This document shows positions 1 to 7,835 of a DNA stretch of 64,000 nt, piece by piece (positions within the stretch are counted from its first letter, which is position 1; each line of letters starts with the position of its first letter). Position numbers and translations under genes: made by a program. The stretch is from Pseudomonas mucidolens (GTDB taxonomy: Bacteria > Pseudomonadota > Gammaproteobacteria > Pseudomonadales > Pseudomonadaceae), in assembly GCF_900106045.1 (NCBI RefSeq), contig NZ_LT629802.1, forward strand, positions 4,464,001-4,528,000, in the 5' to 3' direction. Below the pieces are notes generated by a model. That model saw nothing but the letters and a program-made list of their open reading frames with translations. It did not search any database and was not told where the DNA came from.

Positions 1-1
1 C

Positions 2-673
2 ATCGAAGACCGCATCGAACATCCGGGCTTCGACCGCACCAAGATTCTGATCACCACCCATCCGACCCACCGCGATATCTGGTTCTGGACCATCCCGTTC
101 AGCGATGGTCGCTGCTCGGTCGGCGTGGTGGCCGCCAAGACCCATTTTGAGGGACGCGATCTCGATCTCGATGCCTGCCTGCGCGGTTTTATCGACGAAA
201 CCCCCAGCCTGTCCAAGGTGCTGAAAAACGCCGTGTGGGACACCCCGGCGCGCAGCATCGGCGGCTATTCGGCCAATGTCACCACCCTGCACGGCCCGGG
301 CTTTGCGCTATTGGGCAATGCCGCGGAATTCCTCGACCCGGTGTTCTCTTCCGGGGTGACCATCGCCATGCGTTCTGCCAGCATGGCCGCCGGCCTGCTG
401 AACCGCCAACTCAAGGGCGAAAGCGTCGACTGGCAAACCGAGTTCGCCGAGCCGCTGAAGCGCGGCGTGGACACCTTCCGCTGCTACGTCGAAGGCTGGT
501 ACGCCGGGACCTTTCAAGATGTGATTTTCCATGCCGACAGCTCACCGGAAATTCGTCGGATGATCAGCGCGATCCTCGCCGGGTATGCCTGGGACCAGCG
601 CAACCCGTTTGTCAGCGAACCCAAGCGCCGCTTGCGGATGCTTTCGGAAATCTGCGCGGAGGATCACGCATGA
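2..673 (+). CDS. FAD-dependent oxidoreductase (flavin halogenase/monooxygenase-like), 5' truncated
   Basis: This is the C-terminal 223 residues of a flavin enzyme; the frame is open from the window edge, so the start and the N-terminal FAD-binding fold are missing. The stretch WFWTIP (bases 80-97) fits the WxWxIP motif of flavin-dependent tryptophan-halogenase-like proteins, and GPGFALLGNAAEFLDPVFSSG resembles the FAD-contacting segment near the end of these enzymes. Such proteins occur in aryl-polyene/xanthomonadin clusters, where their substrate is not settled; monooxygenation or saturation chemistry on the polyene is possible. The stop overlaps the next start (ATGA), so it is translationally coupled to the methyltransferase gene. 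The family is fairly sure; the reaction is not. Confidence 0.75.
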   Translation: MEDRIEHPGFDRTKILITTHPTHRDIWFWTIPFSDGRCSVGVVAAKTHFEGRDLDLDACLRGFIDETPSLSKVLKNAVWDTPARSIGGYSANVTTLHGPGFALLGNAAEFLDPVFSSGVTIAMRSASMAAGLLNRQLKGESVDWQTEFAEPLKRGVDTFRCYVEGWYAGTFQDVIFHADSSPEIRRMISAILAGYAWDQRNPFVSEPKRRLRMLSEICAEDHA

Positions 674-1419
674 GCAGCCCTCCGGTGCACAAGGAATACC
701 TGAGCAAGAACTACGTCGAAGAAACCAGGTTCGGTTTCTGGTTCCTGCGCAGCCACACTTGGCAGCATCACGTATTGCGCGTGGCGATCAACGACTTGCG
801 CAGCCTGTTCAGCGAGCCGCTGCCGGTCGCGCCGGTGCTGCTGGATGCCGGTTGTGGGCAGGGCAAATCGTTCCGGCTGTTGCAGCAAGTGTTCGCGCCC
901 AAACGCCTGATCGGCCTCGACGCCGATCCCCACAGCCTCGAACTGAGTCGCGCCGAAGCGCAGCGCCAGGATCTCGCCATCGAACTGATCGGCAGCGACT
1001 GCGCAACCCTGGACGTGGCCGATGCGAGTGTCGATATTCTGTTCTGCCACCAGACATTCCATCACCTGGTGGAACAGCAACGGGCGCTGAACGAGTTCTA
1101 TCGAGTGCTCAAGCCCGGCGGCTACCTGCTATTTGCCGAGTCCACCGAAGCCTATATCGACACCTGGGTGATTCGCTGGCTGTTCCGTCATCCGATGCAT
1201 GTGCAAAAAAGCGCCGATGAGTACCTGGAGATGATTCGCGAGCACGGTTTCGAGTTCGGCCCGCAGAACGTCTCGTACCCGTATCTGTGGTGGAGTCGTT
1301 CCACGGATTTCGGCCTGCTTGAGCGCTGGGGCGTGCGTCGGCCCAAGCCGTTTGGCGAGCGCGAAGAAACCCTGGTCAATGTGGTAGCCCGCAAGCCGCT
1401 CGCCGGTGCAACGCAATGA
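670..1419 (+). CDS. Class I SAM-dependent methyltransferase
   Basis: A protein of 249 residues with a Rossmann-type methyltransferase core. SAM motif I is LLDAGCGQGKSF at about residues 57-68, followed by the acidic GLDAD of motif II. A later segment, VLKPGGYLLFAES, is the usual post-motif strand. The ATG at 670 was chosen because it overlaps the preceding stop as ATGA and gives a natural N-terminus. The position in the pigment cluster suggests methylation of the aryl head group or another cluster intermediate, but the substrate cannot be read from the sequence. The 3' end again overlaps the next gene by 4 bases. Confidence 0.85.
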   Translation: MSSPPVHKEYLSKNYVEETRFGFWFLRSHTWQHHVLRVAINDLRSLFSEPLPVAPVLLDAGCGQGKSFRLLQQVFAPKRLIGLDADPHSLELSRAEAQRQDLAIELIGSDCATLDVADASVDILFCHQTFHHLVEQQRALNEFYRVLKPGGYLLFAESTEAYIDTWVIRWLFRHPMHVQKSADEYLEMIREHGFEFGPQNVSYPYLWWSRSTDFGLLERWGVRRPKPFGEREETLVNVVARKPLAGATQ

Positions 1420-1898
1420 TCCGCGGGTTACTGCTGAGCGCCTGCCTGCTGCTGAGCGCCTGCGCCAGCCAGCCGCCGTTACCCGCTCACAGTCCCAGCC
1501 TGGACCTGCCGCTGCAGTTGCATGTCGAACGCGAACAGGACGGTCAGCGCCAGGATTGGATACTGGTGATCCAGCACGAAGCCGAGGCTATTCGCTGGTC
1601 GCTGATGGACCCGCTGGGCATCCCCCAGGCCCGGCAAAAATTGGTCGATGGCAGTTGGCAGGCAGATGGCTTGTTACCGCCCAACCCGCAGGCGCGGGAA
1701 TTGTTTGCGGCGCTGCTGTTCGCCCTGACACCGACGGATGAACTCCCTGGCAATTACCCCGACGCCCGCGCGGTGGATGATGTGCGGGTGCTCAAGCCCC
1801 ATTGGCAAATCATCTATCAAGCGCCACGGGTCTTCACCGTATACCTGCGGGGCCAGCAACTGAATTACCATATAACGCCCCTTGAGAACGCCCCATGA
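1416..1898 (+). CDS. DUF3261 lipoprotein of the aryl-polyene cluster
   Basis: A 160-residue putative outer-membrane lipoprotein. The N-terminus MIRGLLLSACLLLSACASQ is a signal peptide ending in the lipobox LLSAC, with the lipidated Cys near residue 17. The rest is a small beta-rich domain with WSLMDPLGIPQAR and a C-terminal YLRGQQLNYHITPL segment, matching DUF3261 proteins found in aryl-polyene loci. A role in moving or anchoring the lipid-linked polyene at the outer membrane is inferred from family context only. It overlaps both neighbours by 4 bases (ATGA), so it is part of one tightly coupled transcript. Confidence 0.75.
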   Translation: MIRGLLLSACLLLSACASQPPLPAHSPSLDLPLQLHVEREQDGQRQDWILVIQHEAEAIRWSLMDPLGIPQARQKLVDGSWQADGLLPPNPQARELFAALLFALTPTDELPGNYPDARAVDDVRVLKPHWQIIYQAPRVFTVYLRGQQLNYHITPLENAP

Positions 1899-3061
1899 CG
1901 GCCTACCTCAATGCCCTCGGCGTGATCTGCGCGCTGGGCCGCGACAAGCACCAAGTCAGCCGTAACCTGTTTGCCGGGGACTGCTCGGGCATGCACACCG
2001 AAAGCGGCTGGGTGCCCGAACGTGCATTGCCGGTCGGCAGCGTATTGGGCGCGTTGGCGCCGATACCGCCGAAAATGGTCCAACAGAGCAGTCGCAACAA
2101 CCAACTCCTGCTGGAGGCCACCTTGCAGATCGAAGGTGAGATCCGCCAGGCGATCCAAAGCTTTGGTGCTTCACGCATCGGTATTGTGCTCGGCACCAGC
2201 ACGTCGGGTATCGATGAGGCCAGTCGCGGCATCGCCCAATACCTGCAGGAAAGCCATTTCCCCAGCGACTACGACTACCAGCAACAAGAACTCGGCGCGC
2301 CGGCCAACTTTCTCGCCGACTGGCTGCAACTCAGCGGCCCGGCGTACGTGATCTCCACTGCTTGCACCTCCAGCGCCCGCGCGCTGATGAGCGCCCGGCG
2401 CCTGCTGGACCTGGGCATCTGCGACGCCGTGCTGTGCGGTGGGGTCGATAGTCTGTGCAAACTGACCCTCAATGGGTTTACCGCGCTGGAAGCCGTTTCG
2501 CCCCAGCGTTGCAACCCGTTCTCGGTCAACCGCAACGGCATCAATATCGGCGAAGCCGCGGTGCTGTTCCTGATGAGCAGAACCCCGGCGCCTATCGCGC
2601 TGCTGGGCTGCGGCGCCAGTTGCGACGCGCACCATATCTCCGCGCCCGAACCCAGCGGCAAGGGTGCGTGGCAGGCAATGCACAAGGCCCTGGTCAGCGC
2701 TGGACTCGGGCCCGCGCAGATCGGTTACCTGAACTTGCACGGCACCGCGACCCAACACAACGACGCCATGGAAAGCCTGGCGGTTGCCAAGCTGTTTCCA
2801 GACGGTGTCGCCTGCTCTTCCACCAAGCCCATGACCGGCCACACGCTTGGCGCCGCCGGAGCGCTGGAGGCGGCGTTTTGCTGGCTGAGCCTGTGCCAGG
2901 GCCTGATGCCGCCGCATATCTGGGACGCTCAGCCAGACCCGGCGCTACCCGCCTTGCAGTGGGCAACAACCGGGGCGCGCCTGGAAAAACGCTGCCTGAT
3001 GAGCAACTCGTTTGCCTTCGGCGGCAACAATGTCAGCCTGATTATCGGAGATGCCCCATGA
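1895..3061 (+). CDS. Beta-ketoacyl-ACP synthase (FabB/FabF-like, aryl-polyene type)
   Basis: A thiolase-fold ketosynthase of 388 residues. The complete catalytic triad is visible: Cys157 in STACTSS, the first His in LHGTATQHND and the second His in MTGHTLGAAG, so it should be a condensing enzyme rather than a chain-length factor. It is somewhat shorter than housekeeping FabF (about 410 residues) and its N-terminus MTAYLNALGVICALG is typical of aryl-polyene ketosynthases. With the hotdog dehydratase, ketoreductase and second ketosynthase downstream it would extend the conjugated chain on an ACP. Coupled by ATGA overlaps at both ends. Confidence 0.85.
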   Translation: MTAYLNALGVICALGRDKHQVSRNLFAGDCSGMHTESGWVPERALPVGSVLGALAPIPPKMVQQSSRNNQLLLEATLQIEGEIRQAIQSFGASRIGIVLGTSTSGIDEASRGIAQYLQESHFPSDYDYQQQELGAPANFLADWLQLSGPAYVISTACTSSARALMSARRLLDLGICDAVLCGGVDSLCKLTLNGFTALEAVSPQRCNPFSVNRNGINIGEAAVLFLMSRTPAPIALLGCGASCDAHHISAPEPSGKGAWQAMHKALVSAGLGPAQIGYLNLHGTATQHNDAMESLAVAKLFPDGVACSSTKPMTGHTLGAAGALEAAFCWLSLCQGLMPPHIWDAQPDPALPALQWATTGARLEKRCLMSNSFAFGGNNVSLIIGDAP

Positions 3062-3522
3062 GCGACTGGCCACTCGCCGAGCTACTGCCTCACGCCGCCG
3101 ACATGATTCTCATCGACCAGGTCCTGGCCTTCGACGAAGAGCAGATCCATACCCGCCTGACCGTCAAGCCAGATGGCTTGTTCAGCCGCGAAGACGGTAG
3201 CCTGCCGGCCTGGGTCGGTATTGAGCTGATGGCGCAGAGCGTTGCCGCTTACGCGGGCTGTCATGCGCGCCAAAAGGGCGAAGCGGTGGTGCTGGGCTTT
3301 TTGCTCGGCACCCGCAAGTTCGAGTGCAACGTCGAGCATTTCCCTGCCGGCGCCGAACTGAACATCCACGCTCTGCGCTCCCTGGAAGACGACAACGGCA
3401 TGGGTGTGTTCGAATGCCACCTTACGGGCGACGGGATCCAGGCCAGCGCGCGCCTGAACGTATTTCGACCGCCCCAGGCGGCCAACTATTTAGCTGAATC
3501 GAAGGACACGCGTCATGACTGA
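3058..3522 (+). CDS. Hotdog-fold 3-hydroxyacyl-ACP dehydratase (ApeP-like)
   Basis: A 154-residue single-domain hotdog protein. The N-terminal LLPHAADMILIDQVLAFDE matches the opening strand of FabZ/FabA-like dehydratases (cf. the PHR/HxxP region), and WVGIELMAQSVAAYAG is the central hotdog helix. In aryl-polyene systems such a subunit dehydrates the 3-hydroxyacyl-ACP formed by the ketoreductase, leaving the trans double bond in the growing polyene. The ATG at 3058 overlaps the upstream stop; the 3' end overlaps the ketoreductase gene by 8 bases. The family is clear; a partner dehydratase subunit may be encoded outside the window. Confidence 0.8.
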   Translation: MSDWPLAELLPHAADMILIDQVLAFDEEQIHTRLTVKPDGLFSREDGSLPAWVGIELMAQSVAAYAGCHARQKGEAVVLGFLLGTRKFECNVEHFPAGAELNIHALRSLEDDNGMGVFECHLTGDGIQASARLNVFRPPQAANYLAESKDTRHD

Positions 3523-4243
3523 ATCCGTACTGGTCACCGGCTCCAGCCGAGGCATCGGCCGCGCCATTGCCTTGCGCCTGGCCCACGCCGGCCATGACAT
3601 CGTGCTGCATTGCCGCACGGGACGCGCCGAGGCGGATGCCGTACAGGTCGAGATCCAGGCCCTTGGGCGCAAGGCTCGGGTGCTGCAGTTCGACGTCTCG
3701 GATCGCCCTGGCTGCAAGGCAATCCTGGAAGCGGATGTGGAAAAATATGGCGCCTATTACGGTGTCGTGCTGAATGCAGGGCTGACCCGCGACGGCGCAT
3801 TCCCGGCCCTTTCGGAAGACGACTGGGACGTGGTGATGCGCACGAACCTCGACGGTTTCTACAACGTGCTGCACCCGGTGATGATGCCGATGATTCGGCG
3901 CCGCGCCGCTGGGCGAATTGTCTGCATCACCTCGGTTTCCGGGCTGATCGGCAATCGCGGCCAGGTCAACTACAGCGCGTCCAAGGCCGGCTTGATCGGT
4001 GCCGCAAAAGCCTTGGCGATCGAGCTGGGCAAGCGCAGGATAACCGTCAACTGCGTGGCCCCCGGCTTGATCGACACCGCGATGCTCGATGAGAACGTGC
4101 CAGTGGAAGAACTGCTGAAGATGATCCCCGCCCAACGCATGGGCACGCCGGAAGAAGTGGCCGGTGCGGTGAACTTCCTGATGTCCGCCGAGGCCGCTTA
4201 CATCACGCGCCAGGTCCTGGCTGTCAACGGAGGCCTGTGCTGA
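3515..4243 (+). CDS. 3-ketoacyl-ACP reductase (FabG-like SDR, ApeQ-like)
   Basis: A 242-residue short-chain dehydrogenase/reductase. The cofactor loop TGSSRGIGRA sits at residues 7-16, the NAG-type strand appears as LNAGLTRDGAF, and the catalytic Ser-Tyr-Lys is seen in TSVSGLIGNRGQVNYSASK. The C-terminal ITRQVLAVNGGL is characteristic of FabG. It should reduce 3-ketoacyl-ACP with NADPH between the ketosynthase and dehydratase steps. A run ending in GAAGGACACGCGTC precedes the start. Its stop overlaps the next ATG by one base (TGATG). Context, not sequence, distinguishes it from the housekeeping fabG. Confidence 0.87.
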   Translation: MTESVLVTGSSRGIGRAIALRLAHAGHDIVLHCRTGRAEADAVQVEIQALGRKARVLQFDVSDRPGCKAILEADVEKYGAYYGVVLNAGLTRDGAFPALSEDDWDVVMRTNLDGFYNVLHPVMMPMIRRRAAGRIVCITSVSGLIGNRGQVNYSASKAGLIGAAKALAIELGKRRITVNCVAPGLIDTAMLDENVPVEELLKMIPAQRMGTPEEVAGAVNFLMSAEAAYITRQVLAVNGGLC

Positions 4244-5478
4244 TGAAACGTGTGGTCGTCACCGGCATGGCCGGCGTCACGTCCCTGGGCAGCGACTGGG
4301 AGAGCATCGTCGCCAATTTTCGCGCTAACCGTAGCGGCATTCGACGCATGGATGAATGGGACCGGTTCAGCGAGTTGAATACACGACTGGCCGGGCCTAT
4401 CGATGATTTCGTGGTGCCGGCCCACTGGACCCGCAAACAACTGCGCAGCATGGGCCGAGTGTCCCGGCTGGCGGTGTGGGCGGCGGAACAGGCGTTACAG
4501 AACGCGGGCCTGCTGGGTGACGAGTCGATCAAGGACGGACGCATGGGCGTCGCGTGCGGCTCGTCCACCGGCAGCACCGACGAGATCAAAGCCTTCGGCA
4601 ACATGCTGCTCAATTCCGTGGCCGAGGGGCTGAACGCTAACTCCTACGTGCGGATGATGCCCCACACTACGGCGGCCAATATCAGTATTTTCTTCGGTCT
4701 CACCGGACGCCTGATACCTACTTCCAGCGCGTGCACCAGCGGCAGCCAGGGCATCGGCTACGCCTACGAAGCCATCAAGTTCGGCCGGCTGCCGTTGATG
4801 CTCGCCGGCGGCGCTGAAGAGCTGTGTCCGACTGAAGCCATGGTGTTCGACGCACTCTACGCCACCAGCCTGAAAAACGACGCGCCGCAAACCAGCCCGC
4901 GTCCCTACGACAACAGCCGCGACGGGCTGGTGATCGGTGAAGGCGGCGGCATGCTGGTGCTCGAAGAGCTGGAACACGCCCTGGCGCGCGGCGCGCATAT
5001 CCACGCCGAGATCGTCGGTTTTGGCAGCAACGCCGACGGCCAGCACACCACGCGCCCCGAACAGACCACCATGCGCCGGGCGATGGAGCTGGCCCTGGAA
5101 GACGCCAATCTGCAACCGGCGGCCATCGGTTATGTGAACGGGCATGGCACCGCCACCGAACAGGGCGACATCGCCGAAACCCTGGCCACCCACAGCTTGT
5201 TCGGCAGCCGCATGCCCATCAGTTCGCAGAAAAGTTTCCTCGGCCATACCCTGGGCGCCTGCGGCGCGCTGGAGTCATGGTTCAGCATCGAAATGATGAA
5301 CCGCGATCAATACGTGCCGACCTTCAACCTGGATCACGTCGACCCGCGCTGTGGCGAACTGGACTACCTGCAACGCGAGTTTCGCCAGATGCACAACGAT
5401 TACGTGATGAATAACAATTTTGCCTTCGGCGGCGTCAACACTTCGCTGATCTTTCGCCGCTGGCAGCAAGCCTTTTAA
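4243..5478 (+). CDS. Second beta-ketoacyl-ACP synthase (FabF-like, ApeR-like)
   Basis: A 411-residue FabF-type ketosynthase. Active-site Cys lies in TSSACTSGSQ, the two His residues in NGHGTATEQGD and SFLGHTLGACG; the C-terminal NNNFAFGGVNTSLIF closes the fold. The first ATG after the ketoreductase stop (TGATG at 4241-4245) is taken as start because the protein then begins MKRVVVTGMAG like its family. Two different active ketosynthases in one aryl-polyene locus usually divide priming and extension; which does which cannot be told here. It is the last of the seven overlapping genes. Confidence 0.87.
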   Translation: MKRVVVTGMAGVTSLGSDWESIVANFRANRSGIRRMDEWDRFSELNTRLAGPIDDFVVPAHWTRKQLRSMGRVSRLAVWAAEQALQNAGLLGDESIKDGRMGVACGSSTGSTDEIKAFGNMLLNSVAEGLNANSYVRMMPHTTAANISIFFGLTGRLIPTSSACTSGSQGIGYAYEAIKFGRLPLMLAGGAEELCPTEAMVFDALYATSLKNDAPQTSPRPYDNSRDGLVIGEGGGMLVLEELEHALARGAHIHAEIVGFGSNADGQHTTRPEQTTMRRAMELALEDANLQPAAIGYVNGHGTATEQGDIAETLATHSLFGSRMPISSQKSFLGHTLGACGALESWFSIEMMNRDQYVPTFNLDHVDPRCGELDYLQREFRQMHNDYVMNNNFAFGGVNTSLIFRRWQQAF

Positions 5479-5495
5479 CTGACTGGAGAAACGGA

Positions 5496-5945
5496 ATGTC
5501 TTCCTTGCTACGCGCTACCCTGGTGGTCCTGACCCTGCTGATCGTTGCCGGCTGCACCAGCAAACCAGTGCTCAACACCCAGCACGCGCTGACGGCCAAT
5601 GAGCAGGTCAGTGCAGCGAAAATGAAACAGAGCATCCTCGCCGCCCTGGATAAACGCCAGTGGACCGTGCAACGCGCCGACCCAGGCCTGATCCAGGCCG
5701 AAATCACCGTGCGCAACCGCTACCACGCCGAAATCGACATCCGTTACACCGGCAGCAACTACGCCATCACCTACCGCGACAGCCGCGACCTGGGCTACAA
5801 AAACGGCAAGATTCATCGCAACTACAACCGCTGGGTGAGCATGCTCGATCGCGACATCCTCGCCGGCTTGCGCGCCAACGGCGTGAGCGAGGCGGGCTCG
5901 GCGGCGCAGCTGTTCAAGGAAACCGGGACTTCGAAGCAGAATTGA
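5496..5945 (+). CDS. Small lipoprotein at the end of the pigment cluster
   Basis: A 149-residue predicted lipoprotein: signal peptide MSSLLRATLVVLTLLIVAGC with the Cys at residue 20 followed by TSKP. The mature part has a compact alpha/beta pattern (ILAALDKRQWTVQ, IQAEITVRNRYHAEIDI, YKNGKIHRNYNRWV) resembling small periplasmic lipoproteins with a BON/YajI-like fold, but I do not recognise a named family. A good ribosome site, GGAG, stands 9 bases before the ATG. It follows the ketosynthase by 17 bases and is probably co-transcribed with it. It marks the right boundary of the GC-rich cluster; composition changes sharply after it. Confidence 0.7.
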   Translation: MSSLLRATLVVLTLLIVAGCTSKPVLNTQHALTANEQVSAAKMKQSILAALDKRQWTVQRADPGLIQAEITVRNRYHAEIDIRYTGSNYAITYRDSRDLGYKNGKIHRNYNRWVSMLDRDILAGLRANGVSEAGSAAQLFKETGTSKQN

Positions 5946-6163
5946 AACACCAGAAACGACAAGGGCGCCGCTCGGCGACCTCTTCACAAGCAGGCTGACG
6001 TGTCATCGTCTTCGTCCTGCCTGGCTCTGCAATGGCTGATTCCGCATGCCAAAAAAACGAGTTTGCCATATCGCCCTCCTGGCAAGACATGAAATAAGGG
6101 AAGTTGGAGCGGATCATTTCAGAAACATCCCACAGCGAGATCTTTAATCTTCGCGGTAGGGTC

Positions 6164-6190
6164 AATATCCCAGCGACATGTCGGGATATT
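6164..6190 (+). promoter_or_regulatory. Perfect 8-bp inverted repeat just before the queC ribosome site
   Basis: AATATCCC (6164-6171) and GGGATATT (6183-6190) are exact complements around an 11-base loop that itself contains the palindrome GACATGTC. The hairpin ends only 2 bases before CAGGGA, the likely ribosome-binding sequence of queC, so in the mRNA it could control access of ribosomes; on DNA it could be an operator for the neighbouring XRE regulator. It does not show the conserved core of preQ1 riboswitches that I know. The symmetry is directly visible; any function is inferred. Confidence 0.45.
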
Positions 6191-6205
6191 CCAGGGATGA
6201 AAAAG

Positions 6206-6901
6206 ATGAATAGAAAAGCAGTCATCGTTTTTAGTGGTGGACAAGACTCAACAACCTGCTTAATCCATGCTTTGCCGATCTATGATGAAATACACTGCAT
6301 TACGTTTGACTATGGACAGCGTCATCGCGCAGAAATTGAAATTTCGCAACAACTCTCAAAAAAGCTTGGAGTGGCGGTTCATAAAGTACTGGATGTCTCG
6401 TTACTCAACGCGTTAGCCAGCAGTAGCTTAACCCGTGACCACATACCCGCTCCAAGTATAAGTAGCTCGACAGAAAGCCTGCCAGACACTTTCGTACCAG
6501 GCAGAAACATTCTATTTTTAACCTTGGCTGCTATTTATGCCTATCAGGTCCGCGCTGAAACTGTAATCACGGGTGTTTGTGAAACGGATTTCTCTGGCTA
6601 TCCGGATTACAGGGATGAATTTGTCAAGACACTGAACAACGCCATCGAATTGGGCATGGACTATAAGCTACACATTGAAACCCCGCTGATGTGGCTGAAT
6701 AAGGCAGAGACCTGGGCCTTGGCCGATCACCATAACAAACTGGATTTGATCCGCGAGCACACCTTGTCTTGCTATAACGGAATAAAGGGAAACGGGTGCG
6801 CTAATTGCGATGCCTGTAATCTTCGTGCAAAAGGATTGAAGACGTTCATGGAAAACAGAACACAAATCGGTTTAAGTCTAAAAACAAAATTAACGTTATA
6901 A
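6206..6901 (+). CDS. queC: 7-cyano-7-deazaguanine (preQ0) synthase, enterobacterial type
   Basis: A 231-residue PP-loop ATPase that converts 7-carboxy-7-deazaguanine to preQ0 with ATP and ammonia in the queuosine pathway. The PP-loop is FSGGQDSTT near residue 8-16; [22 protein letters not shown] and [12 protein letters not shown] are QueC signatures; four zinc Cys occur in [16 protein letters not shown]. Length and wording match the E. coli-type QueC closely, unlike the form usual in Pseudomonas. The ATG at 6206 is preferred over TTG 6104 or ATG 6197 because CAGGGA precedes it at the right distance. The gene is AT-rich against its surroundings and has no queD, queE or tgt beside it, so it looks acquired. 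Its 3' end runs into a terminator shared with the convergent transporter gene. Confidence 0.92.
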   Translation: MNRKAVIVFSGGQDSTTCLIHALPIYDEIHCITFDYGQRHRAEIEISQQLSKKLGVAVHKVLDVSLLNALASSSLTRDHIPAPSISSSTESLPDTFVPGRNILFLTLAAIYAYQVRAETVITGVCETDFSGYPDYRDEFVKTLNNAIELGMDYKLHIETPLMWLNKAETWALADHHNKLDLIREHTLSCYNGIKGNGCANCDACNLRAKGLKTFMENRTQIGLSLKTKLTL

Positions 6902-6956
6902 AAACAACTCACGGCATGGCAAAGAAACTACTGACAGCCCGCCTCATCCACGTTCT

Positions 6957-6989
6957 CATAGCCGATCAGGGACCGGCTATGTATTTTTT
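6957..6989 (+). terminator. Rho-independent terminator after queC, overlapping the convergent gene
   Basis: CATAGCCG (6957-6964) pairs with CGGCTATG (6974-6981) across a 9-base loop and is followed by a run of six T at 6984-6989 on the plus strand. It should end the queC transcript. Its right half lies inside the last codons and stop of the minus-strand transporter gene, so the two transcripts overlap at their 3' ends. On the minus strand no T-run follows the hairpin. Confidence 0.8.
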
Positions 6990-7835
6990 AAACAACGACC
7001 TTGCTCCGTAGGCGGGCAAGATATTAAATACAGCAAAACACAATTTTATGGCTATCTGCAGATAGACTATATTAAGTATATCGTCATTCGGCATAGCCCC
7101 ATAAAACGCCACAAAACAAAAAATAAAGCTATCTATTATCACCGCAAAAAAAGTACTGAAAAAAACTCGTAAAAACAGAAATCTGGAGCTCGTAAGTTCT
7201 TTTATCTTACACAGCAGATAGGAATTAACATATTCGGAGAACAGAAAAGATATGGAAGACGCAACCAATACCGACGAAACATGACCAATAACCTCACCAT
7301 AGTGCACATCCAACTTCCAACCGGGCAATCCTGGAAGGTAGCTGGTGACACTTAGCAACGCGATGATAAAAGCGTTACTTGCAAAAGCAAAAAAGATAGC
7401 CTTTCTTGCAAGTCTAAGGCCGTAAGACTCATTCAACAAATCAACTATTAAAAATGTTAGCGGATATAAAAATACGCCCGGAGTAACCACAACATCAAAT
7501 CGCTCCACATAAACGAGTTTTGTGGCCGCAACGTTCGTGAAGATATAAAGCGCAAACAACAACAGATTGAGAGCTACGTAAGTCATCCAGGACCGTTCAT
7601 TACGATCATTTAATTCGTATGCGGTTAATGCAGCACCACCGGAATAAAACTTCCTATATACGTCCTTTATTTCTCCCTTATTTAAATTATCCAACACTTC
7701 ACTTTTCAACAGATCGCCCAGTTTCAACTTAATAATTCTTCCTGTCGAAATCACCATAATGACAGCACGACCTTTAGCGTTTTCAAACCCTAACAGTTTA
7801 TATCTACTGTTTTCAACCTCACTGTCTCCAACCAT
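6966..7835 (-). CDS. VUT/YhhQ-family queuosine-precursor transporter with N-terminal extra domain
   Basis: A 289-residue protein. Residues about 75-285 hold six hydrophobic segments and the YhhQ hallmarks DLLNESYGLRLARK, SEYVNSYLLCKI, IDSFIFCFVAFYG and NILPAYGA; YhhQ of E. coli imports preQ0/preQ1. The first ~72 residues (SRYKLLGFENAKG to GGAALTAYELNDRNE) form a soluble, unrecognised beta-rich domain not present in E. coli YhhQ (about 221 residues). The ATG at 7835 is chosen because GGAGGAG precedes it by 7 bases; it overlaps the regulator gene by 17 bases, so the two are coupled. AT-rich. With queC convergent beside it, uptake of a deazaguanine precursor is the natural inference; export is not excluded. 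Confidence 0.8.
   Translation of the reverse strand: MVGDSEVENSRYKLLGFENAKGRAVIMVISTGRIIKLKLGDLLKSEVLDNLNKGEIKDVYRKFYSGGAALTAYELNDRNERSWMTYVALNLLLFALYIFTNVAATKLVYVERFDVVVTPGVFLYPLTFLIVDLLNESYGLRLARKAIFFAFASNAFIIALLSVTSYLPGLPGWKLDVHYGEVIGHVSSVLVASSISFLFSEYVNSYLLCKIKELTSSRFLFLRVFFSTFFAVIIDSFIFCFVAFYGAMPNDDILNIVYLQIAIKLCFAVFNILPAYGARSLFKKYIAGP

Noticed and set aside
6100..6205. preQ1 riboswitch before queC
   Set aside because: The hairpin loop and the A-rich tail do not carry the conserved core of the preQ1 classes I know; only an inverted repeat is supported.
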